Positions 34,471 to 44,060 are shown, numbered from the stretch's first letter. The stretch is DNA of 64,000 nt from RGIG5579 sp045597125 (GCA_045597125.1 JAZODR010000052.1:133260-197259), one strand, 5' to 3'. Notes: a model not told the origin generated them from the sequence alone. A program made the numbers and translations.

Positions 34471-34499
34471 AGTATATCATAGAAGTTATAGTTTGTCAA
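34471..34499 (-). promoter_or_regulatory. Promoter of the tRNA operon
   Basis: Minus strand TTGACA (34494-34499), 17-bp spacer, TATACT (34471-34476). The -35 box contains the TGA stop (34496-34498) of the SGNH hydrolase gene, the last gene of polysaccharide unit B. No terminator separates them, so unit B transcription may run into the tRNAs. Confidence 0.85.
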
Positions 34500-35509
34500 G
34501 AGTATTTCTGGATTTCTCGATACAAGGACTCTGCATAGAAAGCGAATCCATGATCGTTGGGATGAAGCCTTTCATCGCGGAAGTACTTGCTATCGTGGGG
34601 TATAAATTCCCAACCGCAAATTACATTCATATTGGGAATGTTTTCACCAAGTTTTACAATAAAATTATGTACATTGGAAAATGCGCCACACGGTCTCGCC
34701 TCTTGGTATGCTTCACGCCATATGGGAGAAATCGCAAAAATAGGGACATCGGGATAGGTACGACTAAGATTCTCATAAAAGCTCTTACAATTAGTCTGAA
34801 ACTCTTCCAATGACTTAGATTTAGTCCAATCATTGGTACCATACGCTACGGTAATCATATCGGGTTTAAAAGATTCGGAGGTTGCGGCAAGTTCAGGCCA
34901 AAACACCTCTCCTCCGATTGCCTTATTATATTCCTCAACCTTCAAAAGACGCGCAAGACGAGAAATGTACGAATTAGAAGAAAAAGCAGCATCATAACCA
35001 TGGGTAATGGAGTCACCGAAACAAAGCATTTTCTTTTCGGGCTTGACGGGCTTTATAAAAGCGCCGTCCGAAACGCTGATTTCATTTAAAATTACTTTGG
35101 CAGACCACGGAAGATACAGTACTACCTCCTTTTCCCCTTCTCCCAGCTCAAATTTATATTCAAAGGGACCGTAAGAATAGCATTTAGAATTATTAGGCTC
35201 CTCTGTTATATTTGAAAAATTATCAAAGGATTTCTTTTTTTCGCCATTGATAAAAAGATCAAAGGAAAAATATCTGCGGCTGGCTGCAAAAACCGTTTCA
35301 CCTTTCATACCAAAAACTTTACTATCAGTACGGAAGGAAAGCTTTACACCGGAACTGGAAAGAGCTTTCATATAAAAATCCGCACTTCTTACCCGATACA
35401 AATCGCGCTGTTCTTTGGTAAATCTATGAAATACAATCCCTTGCTCGGTTTCCTCAAGCTCAACCGCGCCGAGACTAATCGCTTGAAGTGTTTCCATTTT
35501 CAGTTTCAT
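34496..35509 (-). CDS. SGNH/GDSL-family hydrolase (probable carbohydrate esterase)
   Basis: 337 residues in two parts: an N-terminal beta-rich domain (about 1-155) and an SGNH domain with block I CFGDSITHG (about 166), AIGG, the Asn block YGTNDW (about 222) and block V DERLHPNDHGF (about 312), so Ser, Gly, Asn, Asp and His are all present. The two-domain form resembles CE2-like acetyl esterases, which remove O-acetyl groups from sugars. No signal peptide is seen, so it may act in the cytoplasm. The ATG shares one base with the stop of the upstream sugar transferase, tying it to polysaccharide unit B. Confidence 0.82.
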   Translation of the reverse strand: MKLKMETLQAISLGAVELEETEQGIVFHRFTKEQRDLYRVRSADFYMKALSSSGVKLSFRTDSKVFGMKGETVFAASRRYFSFDLFINGEKKKSFDNFSNITEEPNNSKCYSYGPFEYKFELGEGEKEVVLYLPWSAKVILNEISVSDGAFIKPVKPEKKMLCFGDSITHGYDAAFSSNSYISRLARLLKVEEYNKAIGGEVFWPELAATSESFKPDMITVAYGTNDWTKSKSLEEFQTNCKSFYENLSRTYPDVPIFAISPIWREAYQEARPCGAFSNVHNFIVKLGENIPNMNVICGWEFIPHDSKYFRDERLHPNDHGFAFYAESLYREIQKYS

Positions 35510-36888
35510 TACAAATTATCAACCTCGTTTTTATCATGAATTTCTTTAATGCTTTCCTTGGAAAAGCCTTCTGTGCTTTCCTTCATAAACATAATCTTGA
35601 CGGTCATCAAAATTAGTTTTATATCAAGAAGCAAGGAATAATTCTGCATATAAATCAAATCCAATTGGAGTTTATCGTAAGGAGCAGTATTATACTTTCC
35701 ATAAAGCTGAGCATAGCCTGTCAAACCGCCTCGGAATTTCAAACGATAAGCAAACTCGGGAATCTTTTCTGAATATTGACGAATGTGCTCCACACGCTCA
35801 GGACGCGGACCTACAAGGCTCATATCCCCAAGCAAAATATCAATTAGCTGAGGAAGCTCGTCCATACGAGTCAATCGCAACACTTTTCCGACGGGAGTGA
35901 TGCGAGGATCGTTATCTTCGGTAGGATTGACACCATGCAGATCCGCATCAACTATCATACTGCGAAACTTATGGATGCGGAACACCTTACCATTGATTGT
36001 TCCTCGTTCCTGACGGAAAAACACAGGTCCGCCGTCATATAGCTTGATAGCAATGGCAGAAATCAGAAAAATCGGAGAGGTGATAATTAGCAAAAGCAAA
36101 GATACCACAATATCCATCACTCGTTTGATAACTCGCTGTTCAACGGTAAGACCTACATTGCGATAAAGCAACAAGGGGGTATCAAAAATATGCAGCCGCT
36201 CCGCCCCGCGAACCAAAATGTCTGAGATTTTTGTAGTGGTGTAAGCGCGAATATCGTTCTCAAAACAAATCTTCAAGATTTTGTTTCTCAGTTCGGAATG
36301 CACATCATAAACGATAACACATTCATAATTGCGGATCGTTTCTTCTAATTTTTCCACACCAACGGAAATATGCAAGATCTCACCGATCGTGAATTTATCC
36401 TTGCGGGAAGAGACCTTTTCCAAGAAAGCGTCGGGAGCATAATTGTCATAGATCAAAAGGGTTTTCTTTGCCGGAAAAACGCGATAAAGAAACCAATTCC
36501 CAAAAAAAGTAATTGCAACAATCACCACAATATCCGCAATGAAGGCATAGATAAGCGGTAAAACACTAGCATAACCCGCTGATAGGAGAATAATCTGCAA
36601 ATATACGATAAAAAGCGTCGAAAGCGTTGCGAGCATCTGTGCGATAACCAAATTTGTTCTGCGAAAAAGACCATATCTCAAGCCGTCAAAAGAGTTCAAG
36701 AATATGGTTAAAATAGTCGCATAAACAAAGTAGAAGAACCAATTTCCCTTTTGCACAAAGGGGACAACGATATCGGCATTATACTCCGTCGTCCAAACAA
36801 AGGCAAAGATCAATGTTTGAGCTAAAATCAAAGTCAATGCAAGTAATAAACGCAAAAAACGCTTATATTGCTCGTTTTTAACCCGCAT
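35509..36888 (-). CDS. Polyprenyl glycosylphosphotransferase (WcaJ/CpsE-like), initiating sugar transferase
   Basis: Transfers a sugar-1-phosphate from a nucleotide sugar to undecaprenyl phosphate, starting repeat-unit assembly. 459 residues: four to five N-terminal TM helices, a cytoplasmic CoA-binding-like domain (about 145-260), a TM hairpin (VSLLLLIITSPIFLISAIAI, about 272-291) and the catalytic bac_transf domain with FRQERGTINGKVFRIHKFRS, MDELPQLIDIL and SLVGPRPERVEH, ending GLTGYAQLYGKYNT. AAAGGAGATATAAG precedes the ATG. It is distinct from the short PglC-like transferase at 44192-44836, so units A and B each have an initiator. Confidence 0.92.
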   Translation of the reverse strand: MRVKNEQYKRFLRLLLALTLILAQTLIFAFVWTTEYNADIVVPFVQKGNWFFYFVYATILTIFLNSFDGLRYGLFRRTNLVIAQMLATLSTLFIVYLQIILLSAGYASVLPLIYAFIADIVVIVAITFFGNWFLYRVFPAKKTLLIYDNYAPDAFLEKVSSRKDKFTIGEILHISVGVEKLEETIRNYECVIVYDVHSELRNKILKICFENDIRAYTTTKISDILVRGAERLHIFDTPLLLYRNVGLTVEQRVIKRVMDIVVSLLLLIITSPIFLISAIAIKLYDGGPVFFRQERGTINGKVFRIHKFRSMIVDADLHGVNPTEDNDPRITPVGKVLRLTRMDELPQLIDILLGDMSLVGPRPERVEHIRQYSEKIPEFAYRLKFRGGLTGYAQLYGKYNTAPYDKLQLDLIYMQNYSLLLDIKLILMTVKIMFMKESTEGFSKESIKEIHDKNEVDNL

Positions 36889-36919
36889 CTTATATCTCCT
36901 TTAAAAACCTTTGAACTTC

Positions 36920-38029
36920 TTATTTGCTAAATTTTTCGACAATAGCATCAACGATGCGCTCGCTGGCATGTCCGTCACCGTAGGGGTTACTTGCTTTACT
37001 CATACGGTCATACTCTTTTTCGTCTGTCAAAAGGCGCAGAGTCTCACGATAAATCGCATCACTATCGGTACCAACAAGCTTCAAAGTGCCTGCAGCAATA
37101 CCTTCGGGACGCTCGGTAGTATTGCGAAGCACCAGAACCGGTTTTCCAAGAGAGGGTGCTTCCTCCTGAATTCCACCGCTGTCGGAAAGGATAATATGTG
37201 CCTTGTTCTGGAAGTTATGAAAATCAAATACCTCCAAAGGCTCAATCAGCTTAACCCTGTCACAATTACCGAAAATTTCATCGGCAGCAGCACGAACCAG
37301 TGGATTCTTATGAATGGGGTAAATGACCTTGTATCCGTCAACCTCATCCAAAACTCTGCGAATGCCGCGGAAAATGTTCTTCATCGGTTCACCGAGATTT
37401 TCTCTACGATGGGCAGTAAGAAGAATGAGCTTATCCCCTTGCAACCATTCGAGCTCAGGATGGGTATAATTCTCATCAACAGTGGTACTCATTGCATCAA
37501 TAACGGTATTACCCGTTACGTAAATCTTTTCATCCGGAAGATTTTCCTTTAAAAGATTTTCACGGGAAAGCTCCGTGGGTGCAAAATACATATCGGTCAT
37601 ACAATCCACCATCTGGCGGTTCATTTCCTCGGGATAGGGAGAATATTTGTCATACGTGCGAAGCCCTGCCTCCACGTGACCGATAGCAACCTGATTATAG
37701 AAAGCTGCCAGAGCTCCTGCAAAGGTGGTAGAAGTATCACCGTGTACCAAAACGATATCGGGCTTTGTTTCCTTTAAAACGCCGTCAATTCCGTTGAGCG
37801 CACGCGTGGTAATGTCAGCAAGAGTCTGCCCCTGCTTCATCATATTCAGATCAAAATCGGGGGTAATGCAAAAGGTAGCCAGAACCTGATCCAGCATCTC
37901 GCGATGCTGTGCAGTCACACACACAATGCTCTCGATCTCTTCCCTCTTCTCCAGTTCCTTTACCAGAGGTGCCATTTTTATTGCCTCGGGACGAGTCCCG
38001 AAAATACTCATTACTTTGATTTTTTTCAT
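36920..38029 (-). CDS. wecB: UDP-N-acetylglucosamine 2-epimerase (non-hydrolysing)
   Basis: Interconverts UDP-GlcNAc and UDP-ManNAc. 369 residues beginning VMSIFGTRPEAIKMAPLVKE, with VHGDTSTTFAGALAA (about 94), HVEAGLRTYDKYSPYPEEMN (about 118), LLTAHRRENLGEP (about 205) and ILSDSGGIQEEAPSLGKPVL (about 284). All are hallmark WecB/MnaA segments. It overlaps the preceding glycosyltransferase stop by one base (TAATG). Next to a TagA/WecG-type transferase and TagGH-like exporter it probably supplies UDP-ManNAc. Confidence 0.95.
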   Translation of the reverse strand: MKKIKVMSIFGTRPEAIKMAPLVKELEKREEIESIVCVTAQHREMLDQVLATFCITPDFDLNMMKQGQTLADITTRALNGIDGVLKETKPDIVLVHGDTSTTFAGALAAFYNQVAIGHVEAGLRTYDKYSPYPEEMNRQMVDCMTDMYFAPTELSRENLLKENLPDEKIYVTGNTVIDAMSTTVDENYTHPELEWLQGDKLILLTAHRRENLGEPMKNIFRGIRRVLDEVDGYKVIYPIHKNPLVRAAADEIFGNCDRVKLIEPLEVFDFHNFQNKAHIILSDSGGIQEEAPSLGKPVLVLRNTTERPEGIAAGTLKLVGTDSDAIYRETLRLLTDEKEYDRMSKASNPYGDGHASERIVDAIVEKFSK

Positions 38030-40419
38030 TAGTTTTGACCTCTTTCATTTTCTTTCAGCAATTCTATAATCAATTCCGCTTTTTTAGACCAATCATTCTC
38101 TTGCGCTTCTCTATCAAGCAACACCATATAATCACTATCACAGGTTGCTTTTGAAGCCCTATCCAAGTGCTCTAAAAACTCATTATGATTTTCAGCTACC
38201 ATAACTGATTTATAATTTTTACATTCAAGCATTGCAGTAGTTACAATCGGTTTATGTAACGCCATGTATTCAAACAGTTTCAACGGAGAAGTTGCTTGGG
38301 TAATAGAATTAATAACAAAAGGAATTGTAAGAACATCCATCTTATCCGCATAATACTTCAAAATATGATATTCTTTCGGACCGATAAAATAAACGTTTTT
38401 CAAATCACCAATGCCACTGTTGTCATAAGACTCATCGTATTTGATACCAATCAAAACAACATTATACTTATCAGTGGCATCAATTTTCTTAATTAGATCA
38501 TAATCAAACCAGCTTGCCAACGCTCCATAGTAACAAACGTTAATTTTTCCATTATGAATAATGCTTGAAAAATTATTTTCAAATTCAGGAGGCGAAGATA
38601 GATCACGGAAAAAGTCGTAGTCCACACCATTACAAGCCAAAACCATATTTTCTGTACCGCGCTTGCTCACAACATCATCATAAAGCTGTTTTGCAGTAGT
38701 AACAACGGGGATTCGCTTATTCCCCATTGCAAAGTTGTACTTATCCAGTACATATTCGGGGATTTCTTCAGTTCCGGAAAGTTCGGGGCTAATATCATCA
38801 ATATACTCGTAAAGCAGATTAAATCCCTTGGCAATGTACTCATCAACTTCAGACATACTCATAGACCAGTTCGTAGAATAAATCTGGATATAAACCGGTC
38901 TATCCTGAGCTGCAAGCATGCTTTCCAATGCGTTTTTGGCAATCGGGTTTTCAAAATTAACCAAATAGAGATTATCTTCTGCCGCTTTAATATCAACAAC
39001 AGGATCGGTTTTCAGGTTGACTTCGTAAAACACCAGACATCCTTTCTTTGCAAATTGTCGTGCAATATGCTGCGGACGCTGGAACAAAGGGACAGCCCAA
39101 CCAAAAGGACTTCTCCAAACGATGATTCTGTCGAATTGATTCTGCTCGAAGATTCCAGAAATTTCAGAAGCTACACTTTTGTGATTACAACCGGACACAA
39201 ACGAAATCATAGCCTTTGCTTTAGAAGCCCAAGTATTATCCAAAGCTTCTTTGATCAAAAGTTCTTTATACTCGGGGTCGCTGTTTTTCTGAATTGCTCT
39301 CTCAATATTCTCTACAAATGCCTCGTGTGATTCAGAATAGAACACAGATTGATATTTCTTGCACTCGGGAAGCGCCGTGGTAACAATAGGTTTCTCCATC
39401 GCCATATATTCAAACAGTTTTACAGGGCTTGTAGCTTCGGTGATCTCGTTGATCACAAAGGGAATGATGCATACATCCGCATTGCACGCATAACTTGGCA
39501 ATACGTCATACCCCTTTCTGCCAAGGAAGAAAACGTTGTCAATATCTAAAATACCGCTCTTTGACAATGTATCGTCATAATCCTGACCGATTAGAACAAT
39601 GGCATAATTTTTGTTTTCCGCAACTTTGAGAATCAAATCGTAATCAAACCAATTTGCAAGTGCTCCGTAATAGCAGAGAACGGTTAGATAATTATTTCGA
39701 ATCTCCTGCATATCCTCGGGAACGTCATATTTCGCATATTTAAAATGCTCATAATCAACGCCATTGGTAATAAGTTCAGCCTTTTTGAAAGAAGATTCTT
39801 CGATTTTGCTCTTGAGTTTCGTTGCAGTGGAAACGACGAAAACATTTTCATCTTTCAAAACACTATTGTGACGGGCAAGAAGATCAAAATACGTATCTCC
39901 GGATAATTCTTCATTCAGATCGTCCACGTACTCGTATATAACCTTATAGCGATATTCCTCATATAACTGTATGCGTTCATAAGGAATGTAATCGGTGGAA
40001 TATACCATCAAGTACTTATCGTAAACATTGGCAAAAGTATGGAACACCGCGTCACGATAATAACCCAAATCAACAAGGAGCAAATTATCTTTTAACACCT
40101 TGATACGAGTTTTATCGGTATAATCTTCATCTTCGTGAGAATGATAGATCATCAAAACATTATCGGGCAAGTTTGAAGCAATTTGTTGGGGACGCTGCTT
40201 CATAATCTTATTCCAGCCGAAATTGTTTTCAAAAACGATAACAGTACTATACTTTTCAAGCTGCACAAAGCCTGCAAGTACGGCGCACAGTTTATCCTTT
40301 TTTCTGAATATGATTCTATACCGGATAGTTTTCAACACCTTTTTGCACGTAGCAAAGAAACCATATCTTTTTAAATATTTGAAACCTTTTTTAAATAATC
40401 TTTTGAATTTATTAATCAT
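38029..40419 (-). CDS. Tandem-domain glycosyltransferase (two GT-B copies in one chain)
   Basis: The ATG at 40419 has AAGGGGAT at good spacing and matches the N-terminus of the related gene at 42001-43269; an ATG at 40434 is also possible. Of 796 residues, about 45-400 and 430-790 are two copies of the same domain. Shared blocks: FGWNKIMKQRPQQIA / FGWAVPLFQRPQHIA; YEYVDDLNEELSG / YEYIDDISPELSG; NGVDY; CYYGALANWFDYDL / CYYGALASWFDYDL; ATSPVKLFEYMA / ATSPLKLFEYMA, then KPIVTTA. The last blocks resemble the nucleotide-sugar-binding end of GT4-type enzymes. Donor and acceptor are unknown. Copy 2 is closer to the single-domain neighbour than to copy 1. Confidence 0.8.
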   Translation of the reverse strand: MINKFKRLFKKGFKYLKRYGFFATCKKVLKTIRYRIIFRKKDKLCAVLAGFVQLEKYSTVIVFENNFGWNKIMKQRPQQIASNLPDNVLMIYHSHEDEDYTDKTRIKVLKDNLLLVDLGYYRDAVFHTFANVYDKYLMVYSTDYIPYERIQLYEEYRYKVIYEYVDDLNEELSGDTYFDLLARHNSVLKDENVFVVSTATKLKSKIEESSFKKAELITNGVDYEHFKYAKYDVPEDMQEIRNNYLTVLCYYGALANWFDYDLILKVAENKNYAIVLIGQDYDDTLSKSGILDIDNVFFLGRKGYDVLPSYACNADVCIIPFVINEITEATSPVKLFEYMAMEKPIVTTALPECKKYQSVFYSESHEAFVENIERAIQKNSDPEYKELLIKEALDNTWASKAKAMISFVSGCNHKSVASEISGIFEQNQFDRIIVWRSPFGWAVPLFQRPQHIARQFAKKGCLVFYEVNLKTDPVVDIKAAEDNLYLVNFENPIAKNALESMLAAQDRPVYIQIYSTNWSMSMSEVDEYIAKGFNLLYEYIDDISPELSGTEEIPEYVLDKYNFAMGNKRIPVVTTAKQLYDDVVSKRGTENMVLACNGVDYDFFRDLSSPPEFENNFSSIIHNGKINVCYYGALASWFDYDLIKKIDATDKYNVVLIGIKYDESYDNSGIGDLKNVYFIGPKEYHILKYYADKMDVLTIPFVINSITQATSPLKLFEYMALHKPIVTTAMLECKNYKSVMVAENHNEFLEHLDRASKATCDSDYMVLLDREAQENDWSKKAELIIELLKENERGQN

Positions 40420-40430
40420 GGAAATCCCCT

Positions 40431-41183
40431 TCATTTGCCAATTACAAACTGATAATACTCATCACAAATTTCTTTTCCGCCAATCTTTACAACGTTTCCG
40501 TGATCGATCCAAACAACCATATCACACATCTGCTTTACCTGTTCAGCGGAATGCGAAACAAACAGAACCGTTGTTCCTCCGCCAATCATAGAAAGCATCT
40601 TTTCCATACTCTTTGCCTGAAAAGCAATGTCACCAACAGACAGTATTTCATCGACAATCAGAATCTCAGGCTCTACGATCGTAGCAACGGAAAATGCAAG
40701 ACGAGCCACCATACCGGAAGAAAAGTTTTGAACAGGAACTTCCAAGAAGTCATGAAGTTCGGAAAAATCTACGATTTCCTGAAATTTGGAATCAATGAGT
40801 TCCTTGGAATAACCCATAATGGCGCCGTTGAGATAAATATTCTCACGAGCAGTAAGCTGCGGGTCAAAGCCGGCACCAAGCTCGATCATAGGACAGATGT
40901 TACCACGGGTCCGAACTTCTCCTTTGGTAGGCTTCATAACACCGGCAACAATTTTTAAAAGTGTTGATTTACCGGCTCCGTTCGTTCCGACAAATCCAAC
41001 AACCTGCCCCTTTTTGACACAAAAATCAACATCAGTCAATGCCCAGAAGTCACTTCGGGGAGTTTTCTTCTTTCCGCAAAAAAAATCTACGAACCATTGC
41101 TTTAAGGAAAAGCCTTTTTCAATGCCGAGATTGAAGCGCATGGAAACGTGATCAACCTCGATCATATTGTCTTTCATATCCAT
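40431..41183 (-). CDS. Polysaccharide/teichoic acid ABC exporter, ATP-binding protein (Wzt/TagH-like)
   Basis: The ATG at 41183 has AAGGAGCG about 8 bases upstream; a GTG two codons earlier is too close to it. 250 residues: Walker A GFVGTNGAGKSTLLKIVAG, the RGNICPMIELGAGFDPQLTA segment diagnostic of the Wzt/TagH group, signature NFSSGMVARLAFSVAT and Walker B EILIVDEILSVGD. It lacks the C-terminal carbohydrate-binding extension of O9a-type Wzt, so it resembles the short TagH/RfbE form. It pairs with the permease at 41196-42008. Confidence 0.92.
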   Translation of the reverse strand: MDMKDNMIEVDHVSMRFNLGIEKGFSLKQWFVDFFCGKKKTPRSDFWALTDVDFCVKKGQVVGFVGTNGAGKSTLLKIVAGVMKPTKGEVRTRGNICPMIELGAGFDPQLTARENIYLNGAIMGYSKELIDSKFQEIVDFSELHDFLEVPVQNFSSGMVARLAFSVATIVEPEILIVDEILSVGDIAFQAKSMEKMLSMIGGGTTVLFVSHSAEQVKQMCDMVVWIDHGNVVKIGGKEICDEYYQFVIGK

Positions 41184-41195
41184 TGCCACCGCTCC

Positions 41196-42008
41196 TTACA
41201 CATAGTAAATGAATTTATCTTGATTCTTCTTGAAGACAAAAAGCCCCAACAACAAGAAGCCAAGGCCAAACACCATTGAATATATCCATGCATTGATCTC
41301 GGGTACAGTTTGATACAGCATAACTCTGCGGATAAAATACAAGAACCAATACAGAGGATTACATTTGAAAATCGCTTGTAACATAGGACTCAAATTGAGA
41401 TTTTCAAGTTCATACATAATGGGAGTCAAATACGTCCACAAAGAAATAATAACACCATAAATATAGAACATGTCGCGCAAAAATACTGCGAGGGTTGATA
41501 AAATCAAACCAAAACCAAGCGTAAACATAAACAGACACAAATATACATAAGGCAACAAAAGATGCTCAATGCACAAACCAGGACCTGAAATTAACAAGAT
41601 TACATAAAGAGGAATCTGACTAAGCAAAAAGTTAATTCCGACGAAAATACACTTGGACACAGGGAAAATGTACTTGGGCATATAAACCTTATTGATCAGG
41701 CTAAAGTTTGCGACAACGCTGCTCATGGAAAGGTTTGATGCTTCACTGAAATAGTTAAAAGCAACCAAACCGCTCATCAAGTAAGAAAGATAGTCTACCT
41801 CGGTTTGAAACTTAAACACCTTAGAAAAAACAAGTGCCATAACCGCCATAGTAAGGACGGGATACAAAAGGCTCCACAAAACACCCAGAACACTTCTCTT
41901 GTACTTCACCTTAAAATCACGGGAAACAAGCTGTTGCAACAAAAAGTGATATTTGGTCCAAACATATTTAATGTTATTCAGCAAGAATTTCACCCCTCTT
42001 TCATTCAT
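41196..42008 (-). CDS. Polysaccharide/teichoic acid ABC exporter, permease (Wzm/TagG-like)
   Basis: 270 residues with six hydrophobic segments. SRDFKVKYKRSVLGVLWSLL (about 29-48) is the conserved cytoplasmic-interface motif of Wzm/TagG, and the C-terminal NPLYWFLYFIRRVML precedes the last helix. It overlaps the upstream glycosyltransferase by 8 bases. A TTG at 41984 with GAGGGG upstream is an alternative start (262 residues). It moves a lipid-linked polymer across the membrane with the ATPase gene that follows. Confidence 0.92.
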   Translation of the reverse strand: MNERGVKFLLNNIKYVWTKYHFLLQQLVSRDFKVKYKRSVLGVLWSLLYPVLTMAVMALVFSKVFKFQTEVDYLSYLMSGLVAFNYFSEASNLSMSSVVANFSLINKVYMPKYIFPVSKCIFVGINFLLSQIPLYVILLISGPGLCIEHLLLPYVYLCLFMFTLGFGLILSTLAVFLRDMFYIYGVIISLWTYLTPIMYELENLNLSPMLQAIFKCNPLYWFLYFIRRVMLYQTVPEINAWIYSMVFGLGFLLLGLFVFKKNQDKFIYYV

Positions 42009-43269
42009 AACGGCGAATCAAATCAATAATTGCGTTTGCCTTTGCTGACCAATCGTTTTCTCTTGCTTCGCGATCGAGCAAAGCAAGATAGTCTAGATCA
42101 TCTGCCAACTGCTCCGCTTTCTCAAGCTGAGCCAGAAAGCTGTCGTGATCCGTACCGATCAAAACACTTTTATATTTTCTGCACTCATTCATATCGGTAG
42201 TAACGATAGGCTTATGCAAAGCCATATACTCAAACACTTTCACGGGACTGGTAGCACGAGTAATATCATTAATCTTGAAAGGAATCGTAAGAATATCGCA
42301 GCATCTGGCATAATTTTTCAGCACTTTATAATCACGGGGACCCAAAAAATACACATTCTCTTCCCCATTCATATTTTGATCAAAAGATTCGTCGTACTTA
42401 ATACCAAAAAGAACCACGGAATAGCGATTGGTTGCGGCAATTTTTTTCAGAAGATCGTAGTCAAACCATTTGGCAAGGGCTCCGTAATAACAAACAATGG
42501 GTTTTCCCTTTTCCAGAATCTCGGTGAATTCCTGCTCAAATTCATAATCCTCATCAAAATGTTCAAAAAACGAATAATCCACGCCATTAGATGAAAAAGC
42601 AACATTCTTTTCACCACGATGAGAAACAACGTCCTTGTATAGCATATCAGCGGTTACCACCACAAATACATCATCATTGGACATAGCAAACTCATATTTA
42701 TCAACAATGTTTTGCGGAATATCCTTAGTGCCAGCAAGTTCAGGAGAAATATCGTCGATATATTCGTAAATAAAACGAAAGCCTTTGAAAATGTAATTTT
42801 TAATCTGTTCTACAGAAAGCTTCCAATCTGTTGAATATAGCTGAACATACTTTGGTTTTTGAATTTTTGCAAGTTCGTGCATCAAAATACGATTGAGCAA
42901 AATGTTGTTATAATTCACAAGATAAATATTATCGGTCAATTTTTTAACAGTTTTGACCTTGTCGGTCATTGTTGTCACCTCATAGAGAACCAGACAACGA
43001 TTTTTAGCAAGATTGTTGGCAATATGCTGAGGGCGTTGAAACAAAGGCACTTGATATCCAAAACTACTGCGCCACAAAACAACGCGATCAAAGCCATCCT
43101 CAGCAAGGATCTCGACAAAGAGCCGATGATACTTTTTCGGATTAAAAAACACGGCAAAACTTATTTTATTCATATAATTGGCAACCACATAGGCATACAA
43201 TTTTTTGCAAAAGCCTAAAAAACCGTATTTTTTATAAACATTGACCAGTTTTGAAATTTTATCCTTCAT
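42001..43269 (-). CDS. Glycosyltransferase related to the tandem-domain enzyme
   Basis: 422 residues, a single copy of the domain that is doubled at 38029-40419. Blocks: LWRSSFGYQVPLFQRPQHIA (about 67-86), YEYIDDISPELAGTKDIP, SSNGVDYSFFEHF, CYYGALAKWFDYDLLKKIAA, FGIKYDESFD and ATSPVKVFEYMALHKPIVTT. It starts MKDKISKLVNVYKKYGFLGF, a short amphipathic lead also present in the larger protein. Unit B order is TagA-like, this gene, permease, ATPase, tandem enzyme. Acceptor and donor unknown. Confidence 0.8.
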   Translation of the reverse strand: MKDKISKLVNVYKKYGFLGFCKKLYAYVVANYMNKISFAVFFNPKKYHRLFVEILAEDGFDRVVLWRSSFGYQVPLFQRPQHIANNLAKNRCLVLYEVTTMTDKVKTVKKLTDNIYLVNYNNILLNRILMHELAKIQKPKYVQLYSTDWKLSVEQIKNYIFKGFRFIYEYIDDISPELAGTKDIPQNIVDKYEFAMSNDDVFVVVTADMLYKDVVSHRGEKNVAFSSNGVDYSFFEHFDEDYEFEQEFTEILEKGKPIVCYYGALAKWFDYDLLKKIAATNRYSVVLFGIKYDESFDQNMNGEENVYFLGPRDYKVLKNYARCCDILTIPFKINDITRATSPVKVFEYMALHKPIVTTDMNECRKYKSVLIGTDHDSFLAQLEKAEQLADDLDYLALLDREARENDWSAKANAIIDLIRRYE

Positions 43270-43278
43270 AATTGATAT

Positions 43279-43995
43279 TTATCCCTTTTTGAGTTTTTTG
43301 ATACGAAAAACAAACTTGACATTATTCTGATAAAACCTCTTCAATCGAGAAGGTTCCTTTATAATACGATACAGCCATTCCAAATTCAACCGAATAAAGA
43401 GTTTTGGAGCGCGAACTTTCATACCACTAAGAACGTCAAAACTACCACCTACACCAACAAAAATTCCTTTGTCAAATTCATTTATATAACGGTAAATTAA
43501 CTCTTCTTGCTGGGGAACACCAAGGGCTACCAAAACAAGGTCCGGTCGTAATTTTTTAATTTCGCCAAACACTGCATCCTTATCAGCTACATAGCCGTCC
43601 CTTGTACCGACAATGGACAAAGTAGGATACTTTACGGAAAGAACCTGAGAAAGCATATCCAAAACTTCCCTTTTGGCACCAAAAAGATACACACTTTTCC
43701 CAAGTTTTCCGCACGCAGAAAGCAAAAATTCCGCAAGTTCCACACCGGGAATTCGTTCTTTTACTGGTACGTTCAGCATCCTTGCTCCTTTTACAATGCC
43801 GATGCCATCGGCAATCAAAGTAGTGGCAGGATCCAAAAGCAGCTTTGACAATACTGCATTTTCTTCAGCATGCATAAAAATTTCAGGATTTGCCGTTACA
43901 ACAAACATTCTTTTCTCATTTTGAAGACAATTTTCTGCCAATGAAAAAAAATCAGTTTGTGTATTTCGATATAGCCTATCAAAAAATTTTTTCAC
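43279..43995 (-). CDS. WecG/TagA/CpsF-family glycosyltransferase
   Basis: 238 residues starting at a GTG with GAGGAGAGGACC upstream. Family segments: VTANPEIFMHAEE (about 34), TLIADGIGIVKGARMLNVPV (about 59), ERIPGVELAEFLL, VYLFGAKREVLD, DLVLVALGVPQQEELIYR and FVGVGGSFDVLSG. TagA adds ManNAc to GlcNAc-PP-undecaprenol to form the linkage unit of wall teichoic acid; WecG adds ManNAcA in enterobacterial common antigen. With wecB and TagGH-like genes in the same unit, a ManNAc transfer is likely. First gene of unit B. Confidence 0.92.
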   Translation of the reverse strand: MKKFFDRLYRNTQTDFFSLAENCLQNEKRMFVVTANPEIFMHAEENAVLSKLLLDPATTLIADGIGIVKGARMLNVPVKERIPGVELAEFLLSACGKLGKSVYLFGAKREVLDMLSQVLSVKYPTLSIVGTRDGYVADKDAVFGEIKKLRPDLVLVALGVPQQEELIYRYINEFDKGIFVGVGGSFDVLSGMKVRAPKLFIRLNLEWLYRIIKEPSRLKRFYQNNVKFVFRIKKLKKG

Positions 43996-44060
43996 GGTCC
44001 TCTCCTCTTTGCAAAAACTTGATCAAGGATGTGCATACTGCTACCTATTTTACAAAGAAC

